Source: Ahniella affigens
GTDB taxonomy: Bacteria; Pseudomonadota; Gammaproteobacteria; Xanthomonadales; Ahniellaceae
Length of the DNA: 64,000 nucleotides
Assembly: GCF_003015185.1 (NCBI RefSeq)
Contig: NZ_CP027860.1
Span: forward strand, 2,728,001-2,792,000
Reading direction: 5' to 3'
Shown here: in pieces, positions 16,747-25,984 of the stretch
Layout: each line of letters opens with the position of its first letter
Position numbering within the stretch: position 1 is the first letter of the stretch
Translations under genes and position numbers: made by a program
The notes under the pieces: model-generated
Told to the model about the DNA's origin: nothing
Database searches by the model: none
Seen by the model: only the letters and a program-made list of their open reading frames with translations

Positions 16747-19005
16747 CTACTCAAAGCTATTGGCATGCAATCCATCGGCCTCAAGGACAGCAGCGACGCC
16801 GAGGCGCCGCGTGTTCTCCGTCCCCAAATTCTCGAAGGCGCCGCCGACCAGGAGCCGGACGCCATCGCCGGCCATAGTCAGTACCGATGTGTTGGCCGTC
16901 AACTTCCAAGTTGGATCCATGGGGCCGCCACCTGCGCCCATGCGCAGGACCTCCGCCGAATTCGACAAGAAGCGCAAGCCGTAGAAAAAGCCGCGGTGTG
17001 CGAGCAGACCATTGTTGAATGTAGCGCCGGTCGTCGGCGCAACGGCCGGGTCCAGCTGGCCGGTGCCGAGCAGCACGCGCGCTGGCGAGGCGCGAGTGAC
17101 CCCATTGACCAGATTGAAATTGCCTGCCACCCAGACGCCATCGCCATCGACCGAATAACCTTGCGGTCCGACGACACTGGCATTGTTCTGCAGCCTGAGA
17201 TCAAACGCGGGCAGCACGGCGCCCGTCAAGGCATCGAGACGCGTCAGGCGGTTTTCGGTGCCACCACCGGCAACCGTAATGACCTGCACGACGAACAGGG
17301 TGTTGCCAATAGGGTCGTATTGCAGATTTCGGGCCGAGGCCACGTCAGCAGCGAATCCCGCGTCGTCCGCACCATTCCCAGACAGTGGAAACCGCAGCAG
17401 CTTGCCGCTTTCCAGGCTGTAGAGCGCCGAGCCGCCCACCACAAGCTCGCTCACCGCTCTCGTGTTGCTCCATCCGGGCGCTGGATCGCCAGTCACCTCA
17501 TCAAATTTCAAGATTCCGTTGTTGCCCGCCACAAATACACCAACGCCCGGTGCGACAGCCATGCCCGGATTGCTGCGCTCGTCAACGCTGGGTCGCCAGC
17601 CCGCATCAACCACGCCGTCGCGATTCAAACGCAGCACAAAGCTCCGTGCCGCGTTTCCGGCACGACGAAAACTGCCCGCCAGATAGGTTCGACCGGTTCC
17701 TGGATCGAACCGGAGCGTATTGACGACCCCCGCTCGAAACGCTTCGACGTGCGCACTTAGCGCATCCTGCTGACCAGCCGCATCGACTTGCACCAGACCA
17801 AAACGCGAGGCGGTACCGATCTGTTGGAACGTCCCGCCAACCAGCGTACGGGTCGGCGCATCGCCTTCCGCAAAACTCAAGAGCGGCGTGAACCCGAACG
17901 GAAACTGCACATTCAGATCGAAAGCCAGATTGATCGCACCCGTGCTTTGACTCGCCTTCGCGACCAACCGCGTGGTCGCTGCAGCAGGCGGATTCGCGTA
18001 GGTCTGCGCGGCCCCCGAACTGATGATGACATCGTTCTGAATGGCATCCACCGTCAGCGCATTGAGCGTGCTGCCGCCGATGGCCACAACCCAGTTCGGG
18101 TCGACACTACCATCCAACAGTGACAGCTTTGCTGCACGCGAGCGCGGACTGCCATTGACGGTAGTGAATCGACCAACGATGTAGACCGAATCGCCGACCA
18201 CCGCAACATCTTCGACGAAAACGCTGTCGCCCCCGTTTTGCAGCACCGGATTAAAACTCGAGATCACCCCGCCCGTGCCGCTCGTGTCGAGCAAGGCGAC
18301 CCCGGTACGCGTCTGACCGCCAATCGTCGAAAAACCGCCGACTGCCACGACACGATCCAGGCCCGCTGCCGCCATCGCCAAGACGTTGCCGCCGGACGGC
18401 ACGGCAAATGTGGTGTTGTGGCTGCCATCCAGATTGAACTTCACCAGCCGCGACACGGTGGTCACCGGGTTGGTCAACAACTGCGTAAAGAATCCGCCAA
18501 CCAGCACCCCATCGCTGACGACTGCGAGTGAATTGGCGGAGCCGGAAGAGACGGCAACGGGCGTGAAAGTCGGGTCGGTCGTGCCGTCAGATCGCAGTGC
18601 GAGCACTTGCGACGTGTACAGTGCGTAGGTCCGGCCATTCGTACCCAGGCGAATTCGCCGCAACTGGGCTGGGTCAAGAAGGGTCGTCGGCGTAAACGCC
18701 GTATCGGCCGATCCGTCCGCCTGGAGGCGCGCAATGCCAGGGCAATTGTGCACACCAACTCGGCTGAAGTTCCCAGCAACCAGCCAGCCGCCATTCGGAA
18801 GTCGTTCCAGATCACGAACCTGGCCGTTTTGGGTGAGGTCAACATTGGGGCTCGCGAGCACCGGCACAGGCAATACCTGCGCCGCGACGAGAGCAGACCA
18901 GAACAGGGTTAGACCAAGAAACGCGAGCCATGTCGCCTGAACGAGGCGGTAAAGCGCGTCGCGGCGTTGGCAGCGGCCCTGGTGGCAGTCGCGTGGGGTC
19001 GTCAT
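16747..19005 (-). CDS. secreted delta-60 repeat protein with F-E tail
   Basis: A 752-residue protein. ATG 19005 is chosen for the GGAG upstream and because the signal sequence (WLAFLGLTLFWSALVAAQ, about residues 26-43) then sits close to the N-terminus. The mature protein is built of delta-60 (DUF5122) repeats of roughly 60 residues, each with a loop such as ADGSADTAF, LDGSHNTTF or RDGVVDAGW, giving one or two beta-propellers. It ends EADGLHANSFE, a variant of the F-E tail found on two nearby exported proteins. Such propellers usually bind ligands or surfaces; no enzymatic residues are apparent. The next gene downstream on the same strand also encodes an F-E tail protein. Confidence 0.85.
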   Translation of the reverse strand: MTTPRDCHQGRCQRRDALYRLVQATWLAFLGLTLFWSALVAAQVLPVPVLASPNVDLTQNGQVRDLERLPNGGWLVAGNFSRVGVHNCPGIARLQADGSADTAFTPTTLLDPAQLRRIRLGTNGRTYALYTSQVLALRSDGTTDPTFTPVAVSSGSANSLAVVSDGVLVGGFFTQLLTNPVTTVSRLVKFNLDGSHNTTFAVPSGGNVLAMAAAGLDRVVAVGGFSTIGGQTRTGVALLDTSGTGGVISSFNPVLQNGGDSVFVEDVAVVGDSVYIVGRFTTVNGSPRSRAAKLSLLDGSVDPNWVVAIGGSTLNALTVDAIQNDVIISSGAAQTYANPPAAATTRLVAKASQSTGAINLAFDLNVQFPFGFTPLLSFAEGDAPTRTLVGGTFQQIGTASRFGLVQVDAAGQQDALSAHVEAFRAGVVNTLRFDPGTGRTYLAGSFRRAGNAARSFVLRLNRDGVVDAGWRPSVDERSNPGMAVAPGVGVFVAGNNGILKFDEVTGDPAPGWSNTRAVSELVVGGSALYSLESGKLLRFPLSGNGADDAGFAADVASARNLQYDPIGNTLFVVQVITVAGGGTENRLTRLDALTGAVLPAFDLRLQNNASVVGPQGYSVDGDGVWVAGNFNLVNGVTRASPARVLLGTGQLDPAVAPTTGATFNNGLLAHRGFFYGLRFLSNSAEVLRMGAGGGPMDPTWKLTANTSVLTMAGDGVRLLVGGAFENLGTENTRRLGVAAVLEADGLHANSFE

Positions 19006-19345
19006 GGCAGTGCTCCGGAAACAATGAGGTGTCTCGACCAAGAACCCGGAAGCGTCAGCACTCCCGCCAACGTGTACCCCGAGTGCACGCAAGCGCCCGC
19101 TCCCTGGTCGGTAGCCTGTCGCGACGCCTTGAATTCCAGTGATCCGATCGATCCAGCCGATCGATCACCATTCCATCGAGCACACGACCCCTGTAGGTGT
19201 TCCAAAGCGCGAGCTATTCGAACTGAGTCGCCATTCAGATCGTAAGCACACCCGTCCAACATGTTCAGGTGCGATGGCACAGACGCGAAAAAGCCAGCGA
19301 CTGTCGTCGCTGGCTTTCGGCGCGCTTTAGGTGCCGCGTGGATCG
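19006..19345. other. Intergenic region between two minus-strand genes
   Basis: Holds a perfect hairpin GATCGATC-5 nt-GATCGATC (19146-19166) and the terminator of the porin gene (19290-19317). No gene is seen. Confidence 0.55.
19290..19317 (-). terminator. Rho-independent terminator of the porin gene
   Basis: A 12-bp perfect stem (AAAGCCAGCGAC with GTCGCTGGCTTT, 4-nt loop). On the minus strand it is followed by a run of five T. It lies about 30 nt after the porin stop. Confidence 0.85.
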
Positions 19346-20566
19346 TTACAGCATGAACTGCACACGCACTTCCAGAATATCCGGATCGTTGCTCATCAGG
19401 ATTGGCGAACTGACACCCGAGATACGGACATTGCGGTCGGTATCGACCTTGACGTAGTTCAGCATCAGCTTCAGGTTCTGGCGCCAGTACCAGTTCACGC
19501 CAGCGGTCCAGCTGTCCTGCGTGCCACCGTTGACCATTCGATCATCAAGATCGATCGTGTCATATCGGACTGCAGCCTGGAACATGCCCTTGTAGCCCGG
19601 ATCGTTAGGCAGCGGCGTGTTGTAAACGCCCTGCTTGTAGGTGAAGGCCTCGCCGGTGATGTTCCAAACACCCGAGAGGTACCAGGAGTCACCACTGAAG
19701 TCGTCGTTTGCGGTGCGGGCGATGTCGCTCTTCATATATTCGCCCATCACCTTGAACGGGCCGTGCAGCCACAAGCCTTCCACGCCCAAGGTCGTCAGAT
19801 GGTCAGCGTCTTTCAGGTCGCCGGTATCAATCAGACGCAGATTGGACAGGTCGGCATCCGGGCGCACGCGATTGCGATACAGGTCATGGCGGGTGTCGGC
19901 ACGTATTGCCGAAACACCGAGATGCACCGTATCAGTATCCGTCATCAGCGGCGCCCACGTGGCACGCACACCGTAGCCCGGACCGCGAGCCAGACCGGTC
20001 GTGAGTTCGCGACCGAACCACGTGCCGGTCAACGTCCAGCTCGCACCGCCGGTTTGCGCTTCCACGCCGACGCGGCGCGCAATGGCGAATGCGTTGGTGG
20101 TGACCGCCTTCGAGATGAAGTCGTTGTAACGGGTGCTGGCGAGCTCTTCCAGACTGTTCGGTTGCTTGAACTGCCCCACGCGCACGCCGTAATCAGCGGT
20201 CAAACGGTAGCGATAGTTGACGTCCAGAAACTTGCCCTTGCCGGCCTGCGTACTGAAGTCGTAGCCGATCGTCCAGTCGTAAACCGGGCCCTTGCCCTTC
20301 AAGATGAATTCCGAACGGCGCATGCTGTTGTCGTCTTTCAGCACGCCAAACGAGTTCGCCAGCGTCGTCTGCTGAGCGGACGTCAGCGCAACGCCATCGA
20401 GTCTGGCGAATTCGTAGTTGTTGCTGAACGCGTTGTAGTCAGCCTGAATCAGGGCTTCGATCGCGATCTCGTTGTCGCCGATGATGTCGAGATTCATTTC
20501 GGCCTGGGCTTGCGCCGACAGCCCAGCCAGAACAGCCATTGCAAGCAGATGACGAACAGGTTTCAT
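19346..20566 (-). CDS. OprO/OprP-type phosphate-selective porin
   Basis: A 406-residue outer-membrane protein with signal peptide MKPVRHLLAMAVLAGLSAQAQA|E. The beta-barrel pattern follows the porin O/P family: RRSEFILKGKGPVYDWTIGYDFS, the VRVGQFKQPNSLEEL motif near residue 135, then repeated strands up to a final ILEVRVQFML. OprO/P members are trimeric anion or polyphosphate channels; others in the family serve different anions. A half Pho box (CTGTCAT) upstream at 20631-20637 hints at phosphate control. A good terminator follows. The gene is alone in its transcription unit, and no phosphatase or pst gene is adjacent. Confidence 0.9.
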   Translation of the reverse strand: MKPVRHLLAMAVLAGLSAQAQAEMNLDIIGDNEIAIEALIQADYNAFSNNYEFARLDGVALTSAQQTTLANSFGVLKDDNSMRRSEFILKGKGPVYDWTIGYDFSTQAGKGKFLDVNYRYRLTADYGVRVGQFKQPNSLEELASTRYNDFISKAVTTNAFAIARRVGVEAQTGGASWTLTGTWFGRELTTGLARGPGYGVRATWAPLMTDTDTVHLGVSAIRADTRHDLYRNRVRPDADLSNLRLIDTGDLKDADHLTTLGVEGLWLHGPFKVMGEYMKSDIARTANDDFSGDSWYLSGVWNITGEAFTYKQGVYNTPLPNDPGYKGMFQAAVRYDTIDLDDRMVNGGTQDSWTAGVNWYWRQNLKLMLNYVKVDTDRNVRISGVSSPILMSNDPDILEVRVQFML

Positions 20567-20630
20567 AGCAAGTTCCCGTAAGGAGAGTGAAATCTTGCTG
20601 CAAAGCCTATTGCCGAATTATTTCCGGAAC

Positions 20631-20637
20631 ATGACAG
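20631..20637 (-). promoter_or_regulatory. possible Pho-box half-site
   Basis: CTGTCAT on the minus strand matches one Pho-box repeat exactly and lies about 65 nt before the porin start, but no clear second repeat follows at 11-nt spacing. It also forms an ATGAC-5 nt-GTCAT inverted repeat. Confidence 0.25.
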
Positions 20638-20747
20638 CCCGTCATCGACGGACCTGCGTGCGTCACGCCGCAATGACCGTCGACCTTACCTCACTGCGAG
20701 CGCCGGCCAAGTCTTAACGCCATCACGAACACGTTGCGGACTGCCCC

Positions 20748-22484
20748 CTATTTGACGCGGTCAACCGCCTGCTCACGCACGCTCGGCGCTTGCAGGTAGC
20801 GCTGCCGCTTCTTCGGCGACATCTGGGCCAAGTCCACCCAGACCAGACCGTCGACCGCATCGGCAAAATCCGGGTCGGTGCTGAACGCCAGAAACGACAC
20901 GCCGCCCGGTTCACAAAGGTCGGTGTACTGTTTGTAAAGCGTGGGTATGCGCGTTCCGAGGGCCTGCAAGTGACGCATCAGCAACTGTTCTGCAGCCGAT
21001 TGGTCAAGGTGCTGAAACAGTCCTGTCATCACCCCGGCGTCAAACGGTCGCCGGCCACGAACACCGCGCTGCGCACTGCGAAACTGAGTCTCACAATAGG
21101 CGACCAGCATTTGCCTTGCGGGCACCGGCATGCTGGCGCTGATCGACACGGGGCCAAACAGGTGCCGAATATCTGGATGCGCGCGCAAGTACGCGCCGAT
21201 GCCCAACCACAGATAGTCGAGGCTGCGGCCACCCCAGTATTCTGGCAGCACGAAGCTCCGACCCAGTTCCATAGCGGTATCCCATTCCGGCAGGCCCACG
21301 TCCGGGAACCGGAACAAGCTCGCCGTGTAGAGTCCAGCGAGCCCATGATCAGCTAGAACAGGCTTGCACCGCGCGACCCGATAGCCGCCTACGAGTTGGT
21401 GCTGGACATCGTCCCAGAGCAGAATCTGCTCGTAGTGAGCGTCAAATCGATCCTGATCGATGTGCCGTCCGGTGCCCTCGCCCACAGCCCGAAAACTGCG
21501 CTCGCGCGCAATCGCCAACTCCTGCATCAACGCGCTGTCTGAACGGAGTCGCCCGCACAGAATGCGCTTTTGATCGCGTGTCCGGCCAAGTTCGGTCAAG
21601 CCCGACAGTTCGCGCAAAATGAATCGCAGATTGGGTCGATGCGCCAGTGCTTCGGGCCGCTTGGTTGCGGGTTGGGACGTATGTCGAAGCGCATCGTTCT
21701 GCTGCTGCATCCACAGGGCGCGGACTCGCGGCGGACCCGGCAGCTCTCTTAAGGCTTCTGCCGTCCATGGCCGATCGATCCGAATCGGGACCCGCGCGCC
21801 GCGTCGAGACATGAATTCCTTGGGCAACATGGTCGTGCCGAGTGATGCCGACAACCAGGACATTGCGTAGAACGACGTTGAGTTGCGGGCCTCGATGCGG
21901 ACGTTGACAACCGGTGCGCCCGTCTGTTCCGACAAACTGACAAAACTGCGCTGCCATTCGGCGTCGCGAATGCCACGCCAACCAAACCTCGACACACTGC
22001 CGGCCGGAAACACTAGCAGCGCCTGGTCGGACTCGAGCGCCTGCCGCATGCTCTGGTAGGTAGCGCGGTGCCCCTGCCCGTTGAACACATCCACCGGGAT
22101 CAGCATGTCAGCCAGACCGGGGATCTGGCTCAGTACGGCATTCGCGGCAACTTTGAAATCCGGGCGGACATCACAGAGCAACTTCATCAACAGTAAGCCA
22201 TCCAGTCCACCCAATGGATGATTCGCAACGACAATCACGCGACCTTGCTCGGGGATCCGCTGGCGTTCCAGATCATCGACCAGATAGCGGGTATCAAAAT
22301 CACGCAATGCGGCTTCCAGCAAGGCGCGACCACGGAGATGTGCGTGACGATTCAGCAGGTCCTCTAAGCGGTCGAGCTGTGACCAATGACTCCACCGGCG
22401 AAGCAGGCGACGCGATACCGGCCCGACTGGTCCATTGAACCAATGCGGCAATCGAGCCATCAGTTTCGTTTCAATTGTGTCCAT
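20748..22484 (-). CDS. bifunctional acyltransferase, OlsF-like (ornithine/amino-acid lipid synthesis)
   Basis: A 578-residue two-domain protein. The N-terminal half is a lysophospholipid acyltransferase-like domain with NHPLGGLDG (His-x4-Asp) followed by VFPAGSVSR. The C-terminal half is a GNAT-like N-acyltransferase of the OlsB type (ILCGRLRSDSALMQELAIARERSFR, then the VGGYRVARC and LGRSFVLPEYWGG motifs). This order matches OlsF, where one domain N-acylates ornithine with a 3-hydroxyacyl chain and the other O-acylates the product. ATG 22484 gives a length near that of OlsF and starts MDTIETKLM; the frame is open further upstream. Amino acids other than ornithine, such as glycine, cannot be excluded. 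Confidence 0.85.
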   Translation of the reverse strand: MDTIETKLMARLPHWFNGPVGPVSRRLLRRWSHWSQLDRLEDLLNRHAHLRGRALLEAALRDFDTRYLVDDLERQRIPEQGRVIVVANHPLGGLDGLLLMKLLCDVRPDFKVAANAVLSQIPGLADMLIPVDVFNGQGHRATYQSMRQALESDQALLVFPAGSVSRFGWRGIRDAEWQRSFVSLSEQTGAPVVNVRIEARNSTSFYAMSWLSASLGTTMLPKEFMSRRGARVPIRIDRPWTAEALRELPGPPRVRALWMQQQNDALRHTSQPATKRPEALAHRPNLRFILRELSGLTELGRTRDQKRILCGRLRSDSALMQELAIARERSFRAVGEGTGRHIDQDRFDAHYEQILLWDDVQHQLVGGYRVARCKPVLADHGLAGLYTASLFRFPDVGLPEWDTAMELGRSFVLPEYWGGRSLDYLWLGIGAYLRAHPDIRHLFGPVSISASMPVPARQMLVAYCETQFRSAQRGVRGRRPFDAGVMTGLFQHLDQSAAEQLLMRHLQALGTRIPTLYKQYTDLCEPGGVSFLAFSTDPDFADAVDGLVWVDLAQMSPKKRQRYLQAPSVREQAVDRVK

Positions 22485-22810
22485 AGCCGCGACGTTAGGC
22501 GCGCCAAACGGCAGCGGCGTGACAACGCCGCGTCGCCTTGATGACAGCCATACCGCCGCCCATCGCTGCAACGATGTATCAGGCGAGCCGAGTGCCCGTG
22601 ACACATTCGGGTGCCACGTTGTCGCAAAGCGGTCATTGCCCCAAGAAAAAACCAATGAACGAGGCGCCAAAGCGCCGCCAAGCGAACTCTTTCGGGCAAA
22701 ACATCGATTGCGTCACATTTTGTTTCGCAAGAATTCGGAAAATGTGTGACACGTGCAGCATTCCGGGGTTGGCTGGACTTGATTCGCCGAAGCACGACTT
22801 GGAGATGACC
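22485..22810. promoter_or_regulatory. Divergent promoter region with imperfect inverted repeat
   Basis: Lies between divergent olsF-like and TonB-domain genes. GTCACATTTT (22712-22721) is mirrored by AAAATGTGTGAC (22739-22750), an imperfect inverted repeat with TGTGA/TCACA halves like CRP/Clp-type sites but with a wide centre. No gene is seen. Confidence 0.35.
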
Positions 22811-23872
22811 ATGCGCTACCCGTTACTTGTTCCGCTTGCTGTTGGTACCTTGCTGGCCGCCTGCGCCAAGGCGCCGCTCGACCCTGCCACCGGCCAAACC
22901 ACCAAACCCACTGTGATCGCCCAGGCGCCAGCGAATCCCGCGCCCACCAAACCGGCTGCGGTCAGCGCGATTGATCCGGTGATGCAATATCAGAAAGCCG
23001 TCCAGGCTGAGCGTGCCGGCCGCATTGTGGCGCCGGCCGGCGACAACGCGTTCGAACTGTTGTTGAGCCTGCGCGAGCAACATCCCGACCACGAGGGCTA
23101 CCGCAACGCGTTGTTTGATCTGATGCCTTTGGCTGATCAGGCGATTCGGCACGCCCTGTTACAAAACGATCTCGTTGAGGCAGATCGGATTACCGCGCTG
23201 ATGACGCGATTCGACGCCAACTCCTATGTCTCTCAATCGTCGCGCGAACGTGTCACCCAAGCCCAGGCAAAGGCCGCCAAGTTGGCGGCTGTAGCGGCCA
23301 ATCGCCAGGTTGCTGACGCGATCACGACCAAAGCACTCGCGCAAAACACCGAGGCAGTAACACCAATCCCTAAGCAATCAACGGAACCGGTGCCAGCCCC
23401 TTCTGCCCATACGGCACCGGGCAATGCGCTCGCCGGTACCAAGCCCGCAGTTCAGTCAGCCGTAGTCGCCGCAGCGCAAGCGTCGATCGCACCACCTGGT
23501 AACGCGGCAGCAGACAAGCCCGCACTCCCGGCTTCTGCGGTCGCGCCATCAACTGCGGCGGCCACACCACTGGCGTCGACAACCAAGAGCCCCGGTAGCA
23601 AATTGGTTGCCCCGGTCGCGTTGCGCCGCGCGCTGGTGCAGTATCCAGAGCAAGCAAAACGCCAAGGCATCGAGGGCTTTGTCGAACTCGATGTCCTCGT
23701 GGACAAGTCTGGTAGTCCGACCGACATCAAGGTGGTTCGTTCGCAGCCGGCGGGTCTATTTGACCGTGCGGCGATTCGCGCCATGATGCGGTGGAAGTTT
23801 CAGCCCGCGACGAATCAAGGCGAACCAGTTGCCGCGCGTACCCGCACGGTGATTCAGTTCAAGAAATCTTGA
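22811..23872 (+). CDS. lipoprotein with C-terminal TonB domain
   Basis: A 353-residue protein. ATG 22811 follows GGAG by 6 nt and gives the lipoprotein signal MRYPLLVPLAVGTLLAAC (lipobox Cys18). The order is: Pro/Ala/Thr-rich stretch, a helical region with Ala-rich heptads (residues 50-165), a long Ala/Pro linker (165-270), then a TonB C-terminal domain (YPEQAKRQGIEGFVELDVLV, then DIKVVRSQPAG, AIRAMMRWKFQP). Canonical TonB has an N-terminal membrane anchor with His; here a lipid anchor replaces it, so classical energy transduction is doubtful. It may instead dock to TonB-dependent receptors or to peptidoglycan. A plus-strand terminator lies about 150 nt downstream. No exbB or exbD is nearby. 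Confidence 0.85.
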   Translation: MRYPLLVPLAVGTLLAACAKAPLDPATGQTTKPTVIAQAPANPAPTKPAAVSAIDPVMQYQKAVQAERAGRIVAPAGDNAFELLLSLREQHPDHEGYRNALFDLMPLADQAIRHALLQNDLVEADRITALMTRFDANSYVSQSSRERVTQAQAKAAKLAAVAANRQVADAITTKALAQNTEAVTPIPKQSTEPVPAPSAHTAPGNALAGTKPAVQSAVVAAAQASIAPPGNAAADKPALPASAVAPSTAAATPLASTTKSPGSKLVAPVALRRALVQYPEQAKRQGIEGFVELDVLVDKSGSPTDIKVVRSQPAGLFDRAAIRAMMRWKFQPATNQGEPVAARTRTVIQFKKS

Positions 23873-24021
23873 TTCCTGTCAGGCCGATGGTCCAACCGTA
23901 TGGCCAAGGTCTAAGGTCCCCCGATTCGTTCAATCCGATCGGCGTTGCATAGTTAGCGTCTGAGCGCTCCGACCGAGGCGCAGCACCTGGCCAAAACGCC
24001 GGGCAGGGAATTCGGTCAACC

Positions 24022-24062
24022 AACCCCGGCTACAGCCTGCTGCAGTCGGGGTTCTCTTTTTT
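24022..24062 (+). terminator. Rho-independent terminator, plus strand
   Basis: AACCCCG (24022-24028) pairs with CGGGGTT (24047-24053), with additional pairing inside through CTGCAG, then CTCTTTTTT. It serves the TonB-domain gene after a 150-nt untranslated stretch. Confidence 0.75.
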
Positions 24063-24156
24063 CGATGATGGAAGCGCCGGGCCGCTATCGCCGGGTCATC
24101 AAGCGGCAACGGACCTTCCGCACCATGTTCGCCACGCCGCGAACACGTTTGCCCCC

Positions 24157-24183
24157 AAAAAAAACCCCGCAACCAGTGCGGGG
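24157..24183 (-). terminator. Rho-independent terminator, minus strand
   Basis: On the minus strand CCCCGC-7 nt-GCGGGG is followed by eight or more T. It sits about 45 nt after the stop of the 24227-25984 gene. Confidence 0.9.
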
Positions 24184-24226
24184 TGAAGGGGAGTCCAATT
24201 CTGACTCAAGCACACCAGAGGGTTTG

Positions 24227-25984
24227 TTACTCCACGCCGTAGGACCAACCTTGCGTCCAATCGGTGGCAGCCGACGAGTCGAAAGCGCCCTTGAAGCTCG
24301 TGCGCTGGAAGAATGCATCATTAGGTACCGCAACACCGGTGTTCAGCAGCGGCGAGCCAGTATTCGGATAACGACCCGTCATGTTGAGACCAGCTGGGTT
24401 CGTAGCGAGATTTGCCGCCTGGATGTTGAACCAAGCATCGACCTGGAACGGATCCGAACCCGAGAGTTCAAAGTTCGTGTTGCAACCCATGGCAGCACCG
24501 GTCATGGTCAGGAAGCCACTGGCGATTGGGTTCGCAGCCGAGCCCGACGCATTGAACGTCGCGTTGTCATTGAAGTTCAGGCATTCAGTCGGCGCATCTT
24601 TCGCTACCACGTTGAAGTAGTTTCCGGCCGCACCGCGGCGGATACGGATCGCTTCATCACCGGTGCTCGACTGGATGAACGTCAGGTTGGCCATCTTCGG
24701 CTGCGTGCGGGGCAGCAGATCGAACGACGAACCGTTGTTGTCCGACTCAATGCCATGGCTGCCGGAGGCGGCGGTTGCCGTCTGCTTGCAATAGGCAAAC
24801 TGCACGCGACCGCGATAGCCGTTGGCGGTATCCAAGCAGTCATCTTCGGTCGCGATAGCGACCAGATTCCGCGCATTCACCGCCCCACCGAACCATTCGA
24901 ATGCATCATCTTTGCCGGCGTAGACCGAGATGTTCTCGATCGTCGTACCGCTGCCAACACCGAGCATCGTCAACGCATTCAGCTCTTCATTCGGCCGGAT
25001 TTCTTGGCCGGCATAGCGGATTTGCACATACTTCAGCACACCGGAGGAATCAGCATCGTCCGACACCAGATTGCCGCCGCCAACTTGACTCACGCCACCG
25101 TAGGTCACATCGGCGTCCGCTTCAAAGGTGCACGCCGTGCTGAGGCGACACGTATTGTCCGCGGCATTGCCAGCAAGAACCAAGCCCGCCCAGGAACCCG
25201 GAACGTTGGTCGGACCGGTGAACACAATCGGGTTCTCTTTCGTGCCCTCGGCGAACATCTTCGAGCCTGCATTGACGACGAGATAGTCGATCGCGCCGCC
25301 TTTACCCTGCAACTGCGTGCCCGGCTCGATGATCAGCGTGCCCGGATTCGTGTTGCGGCCGCTGCCGACTTGGGTCTTGCCGGCGATGAGGTAGGTTGCA
25401 TCATTGGTGAGTCGGAGCGTGCCGGTAATCGTAGACGGCAATTGGCACGTGCGCGCCAGACCGGCGACCGCAGTGGTTCCCGTCGGGCAAGTCGTGAATT
25501 CATGCGTGTATTGGCACGTGCTGGGCACGCCGTCCGGACGCGACAAGTCCAAGGTGACCGGCACCAGATTCGAACCTTGGTTCGGCGTGAAGCTCAAGGT
25601 GATGCGGTTGCACGAATGCGCTTCGAAATCGACTTTGCCGATCGGCGCTGCAACGGTCGGCGTGTAGTCGTTGCCAAACGTGCCACCGGTCGCGCTCAGT
25701 GCATCGACGTTGGTCTTCTTGAACTCACGATCGGTCAGAGGTACGAGAGTCGTGAACCAGTACTGTTTGCCCGTGGTGTCGTACGTAAACGTGGCGACAA
25801 AGAGTACGCCGCCGTCCTTGCTGGTTGGCAGCCAATCCAGCATGGAGCCACGGCCGCTTTGCTGCGGGTTGTACCAACCGCCGCGGAAAGATTCGTCAAC
25901 GACCAGCGCAGCCTGCGTGGCTTGCACCATCAGCAGACCACCGACCATCGCGGCCAACAAGCGCTTTTTCGAGTTCAGCAACAT
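24227..25984 (-). CDS. large secreted protein with WYNP-type and beta-helix-like domains
   Basis: A 585-residue protein. ATG 25984 (GGAG about 10 nt upstream) gives a signal peptide MLLNSKKRLLAAMVGGLLMVQATQA|A. An N-terminal module, about residues 30-110, reads FRGGWYNPQQSGRG...GVLFVATFTYDTTGKQYWF, a pattern seen in many secreted Lysobacterales proteins. A C-x-n-C segment (CPTGTTAVAGLARTCQL) leads into a repetitive domain: GTLIIEPGTQL, IVFTGPTNVPGSWAGLVL, LKYVQIRYAGQE and a DDCLDTANGYRG turn. This is typical of extracellular parallel beta-helix proteins. It ends TQGWSYGVE, unlike the F-E tails of its neighbours. Function unknown; cell-surface binding is plausible. It has a strong terminator. 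Confidence 0.8.
   Translation of the reverse strand: MLLNSKKRLLAAMVGGLLMVQATQAALVVDESFRGGWYNPQQSGRGSMLDWLPTSKDGGVLFVATFTYDTTGKQYWFTTLVPLTDREFKKTNVDALSATGGTFGNDYTPTVAAPIGKVDFEAHSCNRITLSFTPNQGSNLVPVTLDLSRPDGVPSTCQYTHEFTTCPTGTTAVAGLARTCQLPSTITGTLRLTNDATYLIAGKTQVGSGRNTNPGTLIIEPGTQLQGKGGAIDYLVVNAGSKMFAEGTKENPIVFTGPTNVPGSWAGLVLAGNAADNTCRLSTACTFEADADVTYGGVSQVGGGNLVSDDADSSGVLKYVQIRYAGQEIRPNEELNALTMLGVGSGTTIENISVYAGKDDAFEWFGGAVNARNLVAIATEDDCLDTANGYRGRVQFAYCKQTATAASGSHGIESDNNGSSFDLLPRTQPKMANLTFIQSSTGDEAIRIRRGAAGNYFNVVAKDAPTECLNFNDNATFNASGSAANPIASGFLTMTGAAMGCNTNFELSGSDPFQVDAWFNIQAANLATNPAGLNMTGRYPNTGSPLLNTGVAVPNDAFFQRTSFKGAFDSSAATDWTQGWSYGVE

Larger units (their letters stand above)
23873..24226. other. 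Intergenic region with two terminators
   Basis: Holds terminators for both convergent genes (24022-24062 plus, 24157-24183 minus). No gene seen in the 350 nt. Confidence 0.6.

Noticed and set aside
24227-25984. Inclusion of the 585-residue protein in the F-E tail group
   Set aside because: It ends TQGWSYGVE, which lacks the F-E pair and the S/N position.
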